Shown here: positions 33,091 to 45,264 of the stretch, one piece after another
Position numbering within the stretch: the stretch's first letter is position 1
Layout of the letters: the number at the start of each line of letters is the position of its first letter
Source: Sphaerulina vaccinii
Lineage: Eukaryota; Ascomycota; Dothideomycetes; Mycosphaerellales; Mycosphaerellaceae
Length of the DNA stretch: 64,000 nt
Direction: 5' to 3'
Assembly (NCBI GenBank): GCA_022570795.1
Contig: JAKUDP010000016.1
Span: 744,001-808,000, forward strand
Notes under the pieces: model-generated
The model's database searches: none
What the model saw: the letters and a program-made list of their open reading frames with translations, nothing else
Told to the model about the DNA's origin: nothing
Program-made: the position numbers and the translations under genes

Positions 33091-33591
33091 TCAGTAAACC
33101 TCCTGTTCGTCCAGCGCTTTGGTGCATGCAGCATCCGCCTCTGAGTTTTGCTCGCGCGAAACCCACTTGTACGTCAGACTTCCTAACTTGCTTGCCCGAT
33201 TATGCAAAGGAATTATCTCCTTCAATAGATCCTGATTCGCGACTGGGTTTCCAGCAGCATTCACCCAACCATTGCGACACCACTTGTGGATCCACTCCGT
33301 CATACAGCCAACCGCATAGCGTGAATCCGAATGTATTGTGAGGACAATAGCAGGCGAGTTATCAAGCTTGTCGTAGCGAGCCAAAGCTTGTTCGAGTCCC
33401 ACGATGATGGCGGTAAGCTCTGCTCGTTGGCTTGTCGGGTTGTGAAAGGATACACCTTGTAGCATCTTTCTAGTCCATGTCCAACTACGACCGCCTCTCA
33501 ACTTCTCGACAGCTGCAGCTGCTCCGAATGCGTTCGCATAGCCGTTGTTCCGACATCCGCCGTCGACGTACCAGTCCATTGTGTACACCAT
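33091..33591 (-). CDS. ribonuclease H (RNase HI type)
   Basis: One exon, 166 residues from MVYTMDWYVDGG. All four metal-binding carboxylates of RNase HI are in place: D10 (WYVDGG), E58 (SQRAELTAI), D89 (HSDSRYAV) and D153 (NSEADAACTKAL). The enzyme cuts the RNA strand of RNA-DNA hybrids. There is no N-terminal hybrid-binding domain as in yeast RNH1, and no reverse transcriptase nearby, so it is a small stand-alone RNase H rather than a transposon fragment. A Trp-rich segment (SWTWTRKML, EWIHKWCRNGW) lies between the catalytic motifs. Such short RNase H-fold genes are common in filamentous fungi. Confidence 0.88.
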   Translation of the reverse strand: MVYTMDWYVDGGCRNNGYANAFGAAAAVEKLRGGRSWTWTRKMLQGVSFHNPTSQRAELTAIIVGLEQALARYDKLDNSPAIVLTIHSDSRYAVGCMTEWIHKWCRNGWVNAAGNPVANQDLLKEIIPLHNRASKLGSLTYKWVSREQNSEADAACTKALDEQEVY

Positions 33592-34394
33592 AGCGTGGTA
33601 GATGCCCGTTGATGGAGAAGGTTCACTGTTTCGAATCAGACATTGCTTTGATTGTAATGAGTCAAGCTAGGTACTCACAATTTGGTCGATTACTGTAAGT
33701 GATGAGTCCTGATGTGTACAAATAAAAGATGCGATGCGTGTTTCGATACTTTGAACTGATGGTCATAGACAAGCTTGTCATAACATCTGCCTGAGCATCA
33801 TTTGAATCGTAGAAGCAAACAAACAGCCACAAACGCGACAAACACCAGGCCACTAGATTTCGATACATTGTGTGTAATCACGACTGTGAAGAAGTGGGGT
33901 GTGAACTGTTTCGTGTTACCAGTATCAACCGAAGTAAGCCCGTTACAAACGGTCACCGAAGGCCAAGGTCAAGGCAGGCTTGCAGCTGAGAATGTTCGAC
34001 AATCGGCTGTCCCACGAGTTCACAGGTAATACGGCGCTTGTTCTGCTCTCCTTTTGCTACTCCTCGCCTATTCCTTTCTCCCTTTTGTCCAAGTGTGGCC
34101 GGAGGTCGTGATATACGTACACGAGGCTTGTCTCGATGTCCTCAACGAGAACTTGGCCTAGTAGTGTTCGTAAGCCAGTTGGCATACCTCGTATCAAACG
34201 GATCGAGACAGCGATGTGCAATATGTCGGTGCTGCGACACCACGTCTCCGGGTTGTCTGCTTTACCCTCTTTCGGCCAGCTCGTGCGCGCTTCTTGTTTC
34301 CCCAAGTCTCCAACAAGCACTGAGCCAAGTGGTGTAGTTCCTGGGTCGCGGGGATTGCCGCTGTCGTCGATGGAGACGGAGAGATGTGCACTCG
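33592..34394. other. intergenic, no gene seen
   Basis: About 800 bases between RNase H and the phosphatase gene. Both strands have overlapping frames below 100 codons without known features. Confidence 0.55.
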
Positions 34395-35162
34395 TTACTC
34401 GAAGTCCTGAGGGTGTGCTGTTCTTTTCACCACGTCTTTTGCCACTTCGCCTTCATCTTCTTCGAAACCTCCCACCTCCTTGTATCCAGTGCCCGTCATA
34501 TCGCCACTTCTATAACTTTCACAGTTCTCACACCGACACGAGTTCCCATGAAGTGGACTATCATCACGGTCCCAGTCATGCCACCCGGTACTCTCATCTA
34601 TCCCTTCCGGTTCGATATCCAGCTCCCTTTCGTACTCATACAACTGATGCCTAAAACCGTCGTTGGGATCACACATCTCCCGAGACTCTTTCAGCAGTGA
34701 TACAGCTCTGTTGTACGGGATATGAAACTTGTACATCATATACGCGCAGACTATCGTTGCCGATCGAGACACGCCTGCAACACAGTGTACTAATACTGCA
34801 TTCTGTTCAGGCTGTTCCTTGATTGCCGTCTTCTTCTGCTGCTTATATCGGAGTTTCTTGCTTGGGCTCTTGCTCGTACATGGTGAAGTAGAGACTGGTG
34901 CTTGGTCATTTATAGCCAGAGCGGTCTCAATGTAGGCATTCGTATAGGAAAAATGGCTTTTGAGATCTTGATCAAAGTTGTCCTTGGCTCGGAGGAAGAG
35001 TCGATTGTACTTCTTGAATTGTGGCTTGTTGTGGCAGTAGTCCTCTGCCAGAACAGACAGAATATGCGTGATATTATGTTGGGAGAGAAGAGCTGGATCT
35101 TCAAGAGCACTGAGATCGCCGATATAGAGATTACGGCAGCTGGGAATGTGATGAATGCTCAT
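34395..35162 (-). CDS. dual-specificity protein phosphatase
   Basis: One exon, 255 residues. The active-site loop VHCVAGVSRSAT (Cys127, Arg133) fits HCx2GxSRS of dual-specificity phosphatases; the general acid is probably D61 in RAKDNFDQDL. The start NLYIGDLSALEDPALLSQHNITHILSV is the typical DSP N-terminal strand-helix. A Lys/Ser-rich insertion at about 90-118 separates the acid loop from the P-loop and is unusual. The C-terminal 75 residues are acidic with a Cys pair (SCRCENCES) and probably disordered. The phosphatase would remove phosphate from Tyr/Ser/Thr or other substrates; target unknown. Confidence 0.92.
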   Translation of the reverse strand: MSIHHIPSCRNLYIGDLSALEDPALLSQHNITHILSVLAEDYCHNKPQFKKYNRLFLRAKDNFDQDLKSHFSYTNAYIETALAINDQAPVSTSPCTSKSPSKKLRYKQQKKTAIKEQPEQNAVLVHCVAGVSRSATIVCAYMMYKFHIPYNRAVSLLKESREMCDPNDGFRHQLYEYERELDIEPEGIDESTGWHDWDRDDSPLHGNSCRCENCESYRSGDMTGTGYKEVGGFEEDEGEVAKDVVKRTAHPQDFE

Positions 35163-35710
35163 GCTGGTCTTGTATGCTTCGAGGTTCTTCTTCTCATCGT
35201 GATCGCCGTTAATGAAATTGTTGTGCGGTGTCTACATGTGTCGTCGTATCTCAAGACTCAGCCGCACGCTCTCCTAAATCAGCTTGGCGCAAATGTGGTC
35301 TGAGCTCACTGATGTCTTCTTGGGAGCATCTCTGCCCTCCACTCCATCAGCATACAACCTCATCATGTCGTCCATACCATCATCGCGCAGAGGGCCGCTT
35401 CGTACAGCACCTCACTCTGCGAAGCTCCATGAACCAAGACTGCCAAGTGGCTAAGTTCGATCTCAAGATCTCCCATAATTGAGCCGCCTCAAAGAATGCT
35501 CCGCGATCCTTGTATACCGTCGGGTATATTGTGCTTCGTTCCCTAGTGGCTTGGAACTGCTTACATATGGAGGTGTTAGACCTATAGAGTATATGCAATT
35601 CGAGACATCAGATACTACCTCGCCAGACGCTTCATATATGAAGCCATGCCTCGCGAAAATGCGCACGCGGCGAAGGAGTGTAGACTCGTTCGGCGCTCGC
35701 AATCGATACG
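35163..35710. other. divergent promoter region
   Basis: Between the divergent phosphatase and lysophospholipase genes. No supported gene. Confidence 0.55.
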
Positions 35711-37438
35711 ATGCGTTACCTCATAACCATTACATCTTTGACACTGAGCCTCGGATCAGCAGCGTCCCAATCCCTAACGCTCGATCATAACAGCGCTACT
35801 GAAGGCAGTCCTTACAAGCCTTACACTGTATCATGCTCATCTGAAGATCTCGTCCGGCGAGCAGATACCCTCAACTGGGAAGAACGAGCCTACGTCCGAG
35901 AACGAACCCAGAAAGCATCTCATGCTCTTCAGCAGTGGCTGGAAGGTGTCTGGAACTGTTCAACAGGAGAGCATCTGCAGCTCCCAACACTAGCATTGGC
36001 TCTGAGCGGTGGAGGGCCGAAAGCTGGTCTGATCACTGCTGGTGCATTGTACGAACTTGATGCACGCGAAGATACCCAGTCTGCAGTCAGTGGACTGCTT
36101 CAGAGTATGACATATGTGTCAGCTCTATCTGGTGGCTCGTTGACTCTATCTGGTATCATGGGGAATGACTTTGCCAAGTCGTCCACGATGAAGAGCTTGC
36201 TCTATGACTTCAGCTACCAGAGCCTCTTCGCTGCTGCCTTCGCCAATCTGCCAACTCTTGTACGTATGGCAATGCCAAGAATGAGACTTCCACTGACTGC
36301 GTTGTTCAGCTTGCAGACATTGGCAACAAGACTGCCGCCGGATATGCGACTTCTCTGATCGACATATACGCAAGAAGCACTGGATACAACTTTGTTGGTA
36401 CGCCTGCCAATACGACTGGCGGAAACGACCTTCTATGGTCCAACGTGGTGAACCAGCCAAGCTTCTTGAACCACGAAGCTCCATATCCGATCATCACCAC
36501 CACAAATGCAGACGTGGCTGCTGGAGTATGCTCGCCAGGTAGCACTGGACCAGTTTGGGAAGTCTCTCCCTTTGAGTTCGGTAGCTGGGACTCTGCAGTT
36601 CGCGCATTCTATCCGACTAAGTATCTTGGAACATCGGCGACGCAGGCTACTGGAACTTGCACAGCAGGTTTTGACAACATCGGCTTCCTGACTGCCACAT
36701 CTTCGAACATCCTCATAGTCAGTACAAGTCTGAACCTTTGCAAGCCACTCACTGACACTTATCTAGAACGCCACAAGCTGCACTACAGGCAGCTACGGCA
36801 ATTCGTCTATCAGTTTCCTCGCCGACCTGTTCCGCGACACATTCAAAGCCAACATAACGTATATCAATCCTTATGCCCTGATCCCCAATCCGTTCTTCCA
36901 AAGCTCCATCGCTGGACCTATCAAGAACCTGACGACCATCTATGGCGACGATGGTGGTGACAATGGACAAGGAGTACCACTTCTGCCCTTCGTCCAAAAC
37001 GAGCGCGACATTGACGTGATCTTCATCATCGACGGCGATACGACAACGAACGACAATATCACGAATGGCCTGTGGCCATACAATACTTATTTGGCGGCGC
37101 AAAGACAAGGTCTGGAGAAGATGCCGATCGTGCCCTCAAGTGCTCAATTCGTGGAACAGAGTCTCTACACCCGTGCTCAGTTCTATGGCTGCCACGATCA
37201 GAATGTGACAACTTTGATCTACTTTCCAAACACGAATGAGGCCGAGATCTCTGCCACGCTGTACTTCTACACGCCTGAGCAGATCAACTCTACATACGCG
37301 GGTGGAGCTGGTATGGTCTCGCAGGGAGGAGATGAGAAGTGGCCTGCATGTCTGGCGTGTGGAATCATGCACAAGAGTGATGTTGCGTTGCCGGAGGTGT
37401 GCGGTGCTTGTTTGGAGAAGTACTGCTGGACGCCTTAA
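35711..37438 (+). CDS. secreted lysophospholipase (phospholipase B)
   Basis: Three exons (35711-36259, 36310-36717, 36767-37438) encode 542 residues. A signal peptide is clear (MRYLITITSLTLSLGSAAS). Lysophospholipase catalytic-domain motifs follow: LALSGGGPKAG (oxyanion Gly-rich loop), YVSALSGGSLT with the likely nucleophile Ser, FGSWD, and the Asp region GDDGGDNGQGVPLLP before VIFIIDGD. Many NxT/S sites suggest glycosylation. The enzyme removes acyl chains from (lyso)phospholipids outside the cell. The second intron uses a GTCAGT donor, chosen because it keeps frame and joins to NATSCTTGSYG. It is the first of four secreted hydrolase genes in a row on this strand. Confidence 0.9.
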
Positions 37439-38186
37439 GGAGTGTTGTGAGGGGCGATCATGGGCCTTTAAAGTCCGCGACTGAGGTCAGCACAAAGAAG
37501 AAACAGACGTCCTCGCATTGTTGAACAGAAAGGGCTGAACTAAGCGAGCACAAGGCCACATGACCTCACGCATTACTGTGCAGTCGCAACGATTCACTCA
37601 GCATCGGACAAAGCTAACGACTTACGGGTTGACTACTCTACTAGACCAAGTGGCAGGGTCGTACTTCTCTATGGCACAAGAACCTTTCCTGTTTCTGAGC
37701 TAACCGGTGAACGCGATCTCGTCTACTCGGCGAGATCTTGATCATCTCTATACACGTGGCGGCTTAGGAGGTGGGAAGTTATTGCAATATCTTATGCTGT
37801 CATGTCTAAGATGACATTGCATCGCATGTATCGCATTTGGACATGTCGGCTGAGGGCTTGGTCCGTTTTCGTATCGATCCACCATGGGTGTACGCGTCGC
37901 CTGCAAGGAACAACAACGGCTCTTGATCGTACAAGCACCAGCAACTAGCGAAGTGAGCTACATTGATTGCACACTAGGACCAACACATGTGAGATGCACT
38001 GCCATTGCGTAGTACATCGAGCAATGTACCCTCACACGTGTGACAAGACATTGGCCAAGAGATCACATTGCTTGTTCTGTCACTAGATGCGAGTGAACTG
38101 ACACCATAACTGACAATGGATACATATAGTGGATACCAAGAGGGAAATATGCTCGGAAAGTCACACTTACAGCTCGATCTACCACG
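37439..38186. other. intergenic, no gene seen
   Basis: About 750 bases, holding the lysophospholipase 3' end and the promoter of the phosphodiesterase gene. No supported gene. Confidence 0.6.
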
Positions 38187-39712
38187 ATGCCATTATTCGG
38201 GCTCATCGCGCTCGCTCCTCTTGTGGCGAGTGTCGCTGCTCTGCCACAACCAGAGCAACTCGACTGCCACGAGCAGCCATTCAAGCGAGTCATAACTATC
38301 AGCATCGATGGTTTCCACGGAAGTGATGTGGAAAAGTGGACAGCATCCAGACCGAATGGCAGCATCGCGGCTCTGTTGAAGACAAGTTACGAGTACACCA
38401 ATGCCTGGGCTTCTGCTCCCTCGGACTCTTTCCCCTGGTACCTGTGCACTCTTCACTGGCGCCACACCCAAAACCACAGGAGTCTGGTACGATGACATCT
38501 GGGATCGAAGCTATTACTCCGCAGATGATGTGAAGTGCACTTCGCTGGGTGGAGAGGGTATGTCTGTGTTATGATCAGCCTGGGAAGTATTTTACTAACC
38601 ACTGCACAGTGGCGTACTCCGACAATGTTGACTATAATAACACTCTGGCGTTCTCTGGAGGTATCAACCAAGCCAACCTGCCACGAAATTTGGTGGAAGG
38701 TGTCTGCACGCCGCTTTTCCCGCACCAGCGTCTGCGGGTGAACACCATCTGGGAAGTTGCCGTCAAGCATGGCCTTTGCACAGCATACACTGACAAGCAT
38801 CCATCCTACGATCTTGTCCGTGGGCCTAGTGGAACAGGCTTGTCAGTGGGATACTTTCCCGAAATTGCTGCATACAACTCCTCCAACGTATCCTCCATCA
38901 TTGAGTACGACACCTTTCACGTCAATGCTTGGCTCAAATGGCTCGAGTGGCTCGATGGCCAGACTCCAGCTTTCTCGGAGGGTGCTCTTTATGGTCAGGT
39001 CCAGTCTCTTATGGGAGGCAATTTCCAGGCCGTCTCTGCTGCCGAGAACGCGTACGGATACCTCAACAATGGAACCACTTTCAGCCCTCAGATGATTCAA
39101 GCTCTGACCTTTGTCGACAACTCCATCGGCGCCATCGTCAACAAGCTCAAGGCCAAAGGCATGTATGAGGAGACTCTGATCGTCGTCGCCTCCAAGCATG
39201 GTCAAGGACCCATCAATCGCTCAACCTTTGTCAGACTCGATCCTACCATCATCACCAATGCAACCGGAGTAGAGGTCACAGCTCAGACCAGCGACAACAT
39301 CGCGTTGATCTTCCTCAAGAACCAAACTGATCTGCTCAAGGCCGTCGAAGGACTCAACGCCCATCGTGCTGAAGGCAAGATTCTTTCCATCATCTATGGC
39401 AAGAATCTGACTATGTCTGGCTTCGGCGATCCGACGATTGATCCTGCTGTACCGGATATCATTGTTCAACCTGTACCTGGTGTGATCTACACCACTTCGA
39501 CCACGAAGTTCGCTGAGCACGGCGGTCTTGGTGCTGATGAGCGTATCGTGGCGGCTTTTGTCAGTAATCCTAGATTGAAGCAGAATAAATTTGACAAGAA
39601 GGTGTATACCACACAATTCGCGACAACTGTGTTGCAGGCTCTTGATCTGCCGGTTGAAGAGCTTGAAGGTGCGAATATTGAAGGTACTATGAGTCTGCCT
39701 GGTTTTGCGTAG
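38187..39712 (+). CDS. secreted type I phosphodiesterase/pyrophosphatase-like protein, frameshifted
   Basis: Exon 1 starts at 38187 with a signal peptide (MPLFGLIALAPLVASVAA), then the metal-binding ISIDGFHGSD. Near 38431-38436 the frame breaks: APSDSFP continues not as GTCALFTGATPKTTGVWYDD but in the next frame, as if one base were inserted in the TTTCCCCTGG run. The shifted frame is then intact to a normal intron (38558-38609) and on through the second exon to 39712 (AFVSNPRLKQNK, EHGGLGADERIV). The break lies exactly at the FPGT nucleophile motif of the alkaline-phosphatase-like superfamily. Both halves otherwise look conserved, so this is either a recent pseudogene or a sequence error. 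The family cleaves phosphodiester/pyrophosphate bonds. Confidence 0.85.
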
Positions 39713-40538
39713 AAACCTCGAGTGCTCGAGCTGTTCGAGCAGAGACTTACGCCTGCGAATGGTAGACCTTGAAAGCATGTACATATGATATAATAGAGCA
39801 GCCTCGTAATGAACCAGCATGATATTTCTCTTCGCGTCATGTTCGTGTTTTGCTTGTGCTTGGCGTGTTGGCGAGGCAACTCTTTCCACTTCTGCTTCAC
39901 CGTCAAACGCCGCTGACAACTTCCAATTGTTCCTCCACAACATCATCGTTGAGAGGAGAAGTCAACTTCTTGATATCTTCTTTCGGAAGGTGATACGCTG
40001 CTCACGATCGGTCCGACTGAAGAGGATCTCAAGCTTCACAAGCATCGTGGATGTGGCAAGCATTGTGGAGAGGCTTGACTGCAACTCCTCATCACCAAGA
40101 AAAAGACGGCCCAAGCGGATGCACAAAGCAGATGGAAAAGCGCTGATCTTTTGAACTACGGACATACGTGCACGTGTGGTCGGCGACATTTACGGCAAAG
40201 ACGCCCAATCAGCCACCTCCATCACCTTCATCGCTCGGCGAAACCATCTCCAGCCGACTCATCGACATCACGGCTAAACCAGTTCCTGACGCGAACTCTG
40301 GAGACTCCACCTCTTCCTTCGACTTTGACTGTCGTACCAACGCGGGGACTCCACATGTCATACTGCACGATCTCCTCAGCGAACCGACGATTGCAGGTGG
40401 TGACGGCAGTGCAGATCCGATCACAACGTCAAGGTAAATAATAGGTAGGTGCTGTCCATCACCATGCACTTGACTCTCTCACGACCAGTTCCTGGCTTCG
40501 ACCTCAATTCTACCGGGCAAGCCATTCATCAACAAGAG
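39713..40538. other. intergenic, possible ORF without ATG
   Basis: A plus-strand frame at about 40141-40437, without ATG, reads protein-like (ETISSRLIDITAKPVPDANS, HVILHDLLSEPTIAGG) between stops. No family and no splice partner were identified. Otherwise spacer and alpha-glucosidase promoter. Confidence 0.3.
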
Positions 40539-43500
40539 ATGGCTCGCATCAGCTGGACACAGGCTGTGGTAGCCTTATTCCCTTTCACATTTGCGCAGGA
40601 AACATCTTCACCACCAGCTGATGGACTTGCTGCGACTGTGTACGGCACCTCAACTGGTTCAATTGCTAGCGCGACTGTGTCTGGCGCGACGAGCACGTAC
40701 TCGATTCCATTCACAGGTGAGTATTACATCCTTTGATAGTCTAGCTCGATAGTCTCTGTTCGGGCACTGGGACTAATAGTTGTGACTACTCGTAGTACCA
40801 GCATCTGCAGACATTGGTCCAAACATTCTTCCCAATATCAAAGACCCAAGCGCTAAGCAAGCACAAGCTCTCTGCCCTGGATATAAGGCTAGCAATGTTG
40901 AGCATACATCGAATGGCTTTACTGCTGTGCTAAGTCTGGCTGGAACAGCATGCAATGTCTACGGTACCGACATCGAGACCTTGGCCTTGGAAGTTGATGT
41001 TCAAAGTGGACACAGACTGCACGTGTCGATCCAGCCGTACTACATCTCCAACAGCAACAGAACTCAGTATCTTCTGAATGAAGACCTTGTGCCATTGCCG
41101 GAAAAGGACGAGGGTGATTCTCAGGACATTGATCTGCAGCTTAGCTGGAGCAACGAGCCGACTTTCGGCTTCACAGTGGTCAGGAAGTCGACTGGCGATG
41201 TTCTGATTGACACCACTGGCAGCGTTCTTGTGTACGAGAACCAATTTGTGGAGTTCGTCTCCCAATTGCCAGAAGACTATAACCTGTATGGTATGGGAGA
41301 GCAGATCCGTGGCTTAAAGCTTCAAAATAACTTTACTGCAACATTCTACGCTGCAGATGCAGGAGATCCAATCGACCAGAACATCTATGGAGTTCACCCA
41401 TTCTACCTAGACACCAGATACTTCGAGATTGACGAGGAAACTGGTGTGCACACTCTGGTCACAGGCGAGAAGACTACAGCAAACGGCAGCTACATCGGCT
41501 ACAGCCACGGAGTCTTCTTGCGCAATGCCCACGGCATGGAGGCCCTGTTCCACCCCACCAACATCACTTGGCGCACGCTCGGAGGTAGCATTGACTTGTA
41601 CATCTTCGACGGACCGACTCAAGAGGCTGTGACCAAGCAATACCAACAGGGAGCTATTGGTCTACCGGCTATGCAGCAATACTGGGCATTCGGGTTCCAC
41701 CAGTGTAGATGGGGTTACAAGAACTGGTCCGAGGTTGAAGCCGTGGTGGACAACTATCGCAAGTTCGACATTCCTCTGGAGACTGTGTGGACCGACATCG
41801 ACTACATGTTCCAGTATCGTGATTTCGAGAACGACCCAAACACGTTCCCATACCCAGAAGGACAAGAGCTTCTCGCTCGACTCCATGCAGCTGGACAGCA
41901 CTACGTCCCAATCGTGGACAGCGCGATCTACATTCCCAACCCCAACAACGCTTCGGACAACTACAGCATCTACACAGATGGTAATGATAGAGGCGTATTT
42001 CTCAATAACCCAGATGGCAGCCAGTATATTGGCTCGGTCTGGCCTGGTTACACTGTCTTCCCTGATTGGCTCGCCAATGAGTCGGTCGCTTGGTGGACTG
42101 ACAGCATGGTCTCGCACCACAAGAACGTACCTTGGGATGGTATCTGGATCGACATGTCTGAGGTGTCCTCGTTCTGTATTGGATCTTGCGGTACAGGAAA
42201 CTTATCTCGCAACCCAGTCCACCCACCATTCGGACTTCCTGGAGAGCCTGGTTCCGAGATCTTCACTTATCCAGAGGGCTTCAACTTGACCAATGCCACT
42301 GAAGCTGCAGCCGCATCATCGCTGTCAGCATCGCAAGCAAGCTCTGTCGCTATGGCCACACCTGCTGGAGCTTCCACTACAGCATACTTCATACCTCCGG
42401 CCATCACTCCTGGTGTCCGCAATGTTAACACTCCTCCATATGCTATCAACAATGTACAAGGCGACCTCTCTGTGCATGCCGTCAGCCCGAACGCAACTCA
42501 TGTCGATGGCACTGAGGAGTATGATGTCCACAACCTCTTCGGCCACCAGATTCTCAATGCGACCTACCAGGCTCTGCTTGAAGTGTTCCCTGCCAAGCGT
42601 CCGTTCATCATTGGACGCTCCACGTTTGCAGGCAGCGGCAAGTGGGCAGGTCACTGGGGCGGGGACAACACTTCACTCTGGGCATATATGTACTTCAGCA
42701 TCGCTCAAGCCCTCAACTTCGGCTTGTTCGGTATTCCGATGTTCGGCGTCGACACATGCGGCTTCAACGGCAACTCGGACGAGGAACTCTGCAACAGATG
42801 GATGCAGCTGAGTGCTTTCTTCCCATTCTACCGCAACCACAACACACTTTCGGCCAACTCCCAGGAAGCATATGTCTGGGCGTCAGTCGCTGATGCGTCT
42901 CGGAAGGCCATGGCTATCCGATACTCACTCCTCCCATACATGTACACCCTCTTCTACTCTGCACACACTACAGGTAGCACAGTGATGCGAGCCCTCGCAT
43001 GGGAGTTCCCCAACGACCCAACACTGGCCGCCGTTGACAACCAATTCTTGCTCGGTCCGGCTATACTCGTCACACCTGTCTTAGGACAAGGCATGACTGA
43101 AGTCCATGGAGTCTTTCCAGGCGTTGCCCAAGGTGAAGTCTGGTACGACTGGTACACGCAGGAAGCAATCTCTGCTCAGCCAGGCGAGAACGTTACTATG
43201 CCAGCACCACTCAGCCACATCAATGTAGCAGTTCGCGGTGGTTATGTTCTGCCTCGACAAGAAGCCCTCTACACTACAACAGAGTCTCGCAACAGCTCTT
43301 GGAGTTTACTTGCTGCGCTTGATGCAAGTGGAGCAGCCTCCGGAAGCCTGTATGTTGACGATGGCGAGAGTGTAGCACCCAACGCAACTCTGATCGTCGA
43401 CTTCACGGCGACAAATGGAACGCTCTACGCTTCGAGTCGCGGTCTGTACGAAGACACCAACACGCTGGCGAATGTCACCATTCTTGGTGTTCAGAGCGAG

Positions 43501-43641
43501 CCCAGTGCTGTGAAGCTGAATGGAGAAAGCTGCGGTTCAATGCTGTACAACAGTACGAGCAATGTCCTCAGTATCACTGGTCTTGAAAGTGCCACCTCAG
43601 CAGGCGCTTGGGCCGAGGACTGGACTTTGACTTGGTCGTGA
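40539..43641 (+). CDS. secreted alpha-glucosidase (GH31)
   Basis: Two exons (40539-40716, 40796-43641) encode 1007 residues. A signal peptide (ARISWTQAVVALFPFTFAQE) follows the chosen ATG; earlier in-frame Met codons would bury it. The GH31 nucleophile is Asp in GIWIDMSEVSSF at about residue 512, and the acid/base is Asp in GHWGGDNTS at about 681. The N-terminal GH31 sandwich (YNLYGMGEQIRGLKL, GVFLRNAHGMEA) and C-terminal sheets are complete. An insert rich in Ala/Ser/Thr near residue 560 is typical for fungal enzymes. Numerous NxS/T sites suggest heavy glycosylation. It releases glucose from maltose, malto-oligosaccharides or starch ends outside the cell. Confidence 0.96.
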
Positions 43642-45264
43642 GGTGATCTTGTACGAGACGAACCAGCGTCTTGTCCGAGCAGCAAAACTTTACAATAGAA
43701 ATTAGTAAATATGCATCATGAACTCACGAATTGATATGCCAACAACCCACTGCACGCTAGCCAATGTCTTCGACAGCCTGCGTTACACCCGCCTTGACAG
43801 GTGGCTGCTCATTGGGCTACAACCCATGGACGCTAGCTCTTGTACCATGGCCTCTGTGCTACAACGTCTTTGAGGTTTAGCTCGTGGACGCCACTATGCA
43901 CGACCTGAGTGGACGAAGTATTGCTGCGGCTAAGGGAAGACTGCATTCCAGAGTTCTTTCAAAGCGGGTATATATAGGAACGAGGGGAGCCGTGGTTGGC
44001 GATGGTCGGATGCGGAGTTTGGGAGGCTAGTTGAAGGCTGCAGATGCGTTGTGAAGACTGGTGTCGCACAGAGTGGCATGTCATACTGAGACTGGAGACG
44101 ATCCCATCGCGATGAGAGTGGGAGTGTGATAAGATGATGAGGGACGTTCGAGAGTTGACTGAGAGGCAAGAAGTGTATGGTTGGCTTGGCTTTGTGGGAA
44201 GACGGGAGCTAGCATAATGGCCTGGGATTTTATCTTATTCTACTTCTATATGATTGGGTCGCGGCACGCGGCAGCTAGCCAAATGTTCTGGGATCTATCT
44301 TTCTTCTCTAGTATATAAGCCTCTCTTCCTTTCCTCGACTTTCCTCTCCTTGGCGGATATGAATTAGGGCAAGACGCAAGACCATCAACACATTCCACTA
44401 CCCGGCAGACTCATCAGCAATCGTTGACGCTTTGGTTGTTCCTCTGTGCCTCGCCTCGCTTGCTGGAGCAATCTTCATGACCGCGAACACAGATGGATAC
44501 TGCATGACCATCAACCACGCTGCCTTATGCTACCCCGTGCTTGTATATCACGCACTCATCAACCACCATGTTCTGCCGAGCTGCTCGAGTCTCCTCGTTC
44601 AGCCAGAACACAGCACATGATACTGCAAAGATGGTAAGGTTAGCTTTTAAGAAGTCATTTTTGGTGGTTGAGCGGTCTTGCATCCCATTGCGTGACTTTC
44701 CCTGCTGCTTCTGAACGTGTCAGCTACGCTAACAGCATTGACGAATCTTGATAAGCCGTTCCTGAACGAGTATGCAGGGATATGCTGGAACTCGTATTGC
44801 TTCAGGTAGTACAGCACACGGCACTCTGACACCGGATTCATATTCCCGACTTTCACAAGAGGTGAGAAGTCAAGTCAACAGTGTTTGCGCTCATGAAGGA
44901 GATTGCTAATTTCTGTGCCTGATTCAACACTCCTATCGGGCTCTGGCATGTGCCTACTCCATGGCATGCCATAGCGTGTTGGCTTGCCAGTATCGGTTCG
45001 AGGTCAGGCTACTACTGTACATGACAGGGACACCGACCTCGATGCGGATTCTCACCACGCCTGTTCTATCATCAGACAAGACGATCATGCTTCGGCGATG
45101 CTAATCCACATACTCACATGATGCGAGTCGATCAAGCGAGCAGGAGTCACTGGACTTTCATCACTACAATGTTAGCAAATGCCACTGATATTGTTGTAGC
45201 TTGATCGGTATGGCATTGGCCTTCACCATCCCCAAGAACAACGAAACCGATTCAAGAAGCAACG
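43642..45264. other. 1.6-kb intergenic, two TATA-like sites, possible broken small ORF
   Basis: A TATATATA run at 43969-43976 and AGTATATAAGCC near 44311 are TATA-like, yet neither leads to a clear gene. On the minus strand at 44856-44647 a frame reads protein-like (SECRVLYYLKQYEFQHIPAYS). Its apparent ATG-led beginning at 44895 is separated from it by a 5-base duplication (ttgacttgac) that breaks frame. Confidence 0.35.

Noticed and set aside
33380..33410. TTCGAGTCCC resembling a tRNA T-loop
   Set aside because: It lies within the RNase H coding sequence and has no tRNA fold around it.
33091..33591. RNase H as remnant of a retrotransposon
   Set aside because: It is a complete stand-alone gene with Met start and all catalytic residues; no reverse transcriptase, integrase or terminal repeats are nearby.
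44300..44640. Gene downstream of the TATATAAG site
   Set aside because: Frames there use no plausible ATG and have no features; a TATA-like run alone is not enough.
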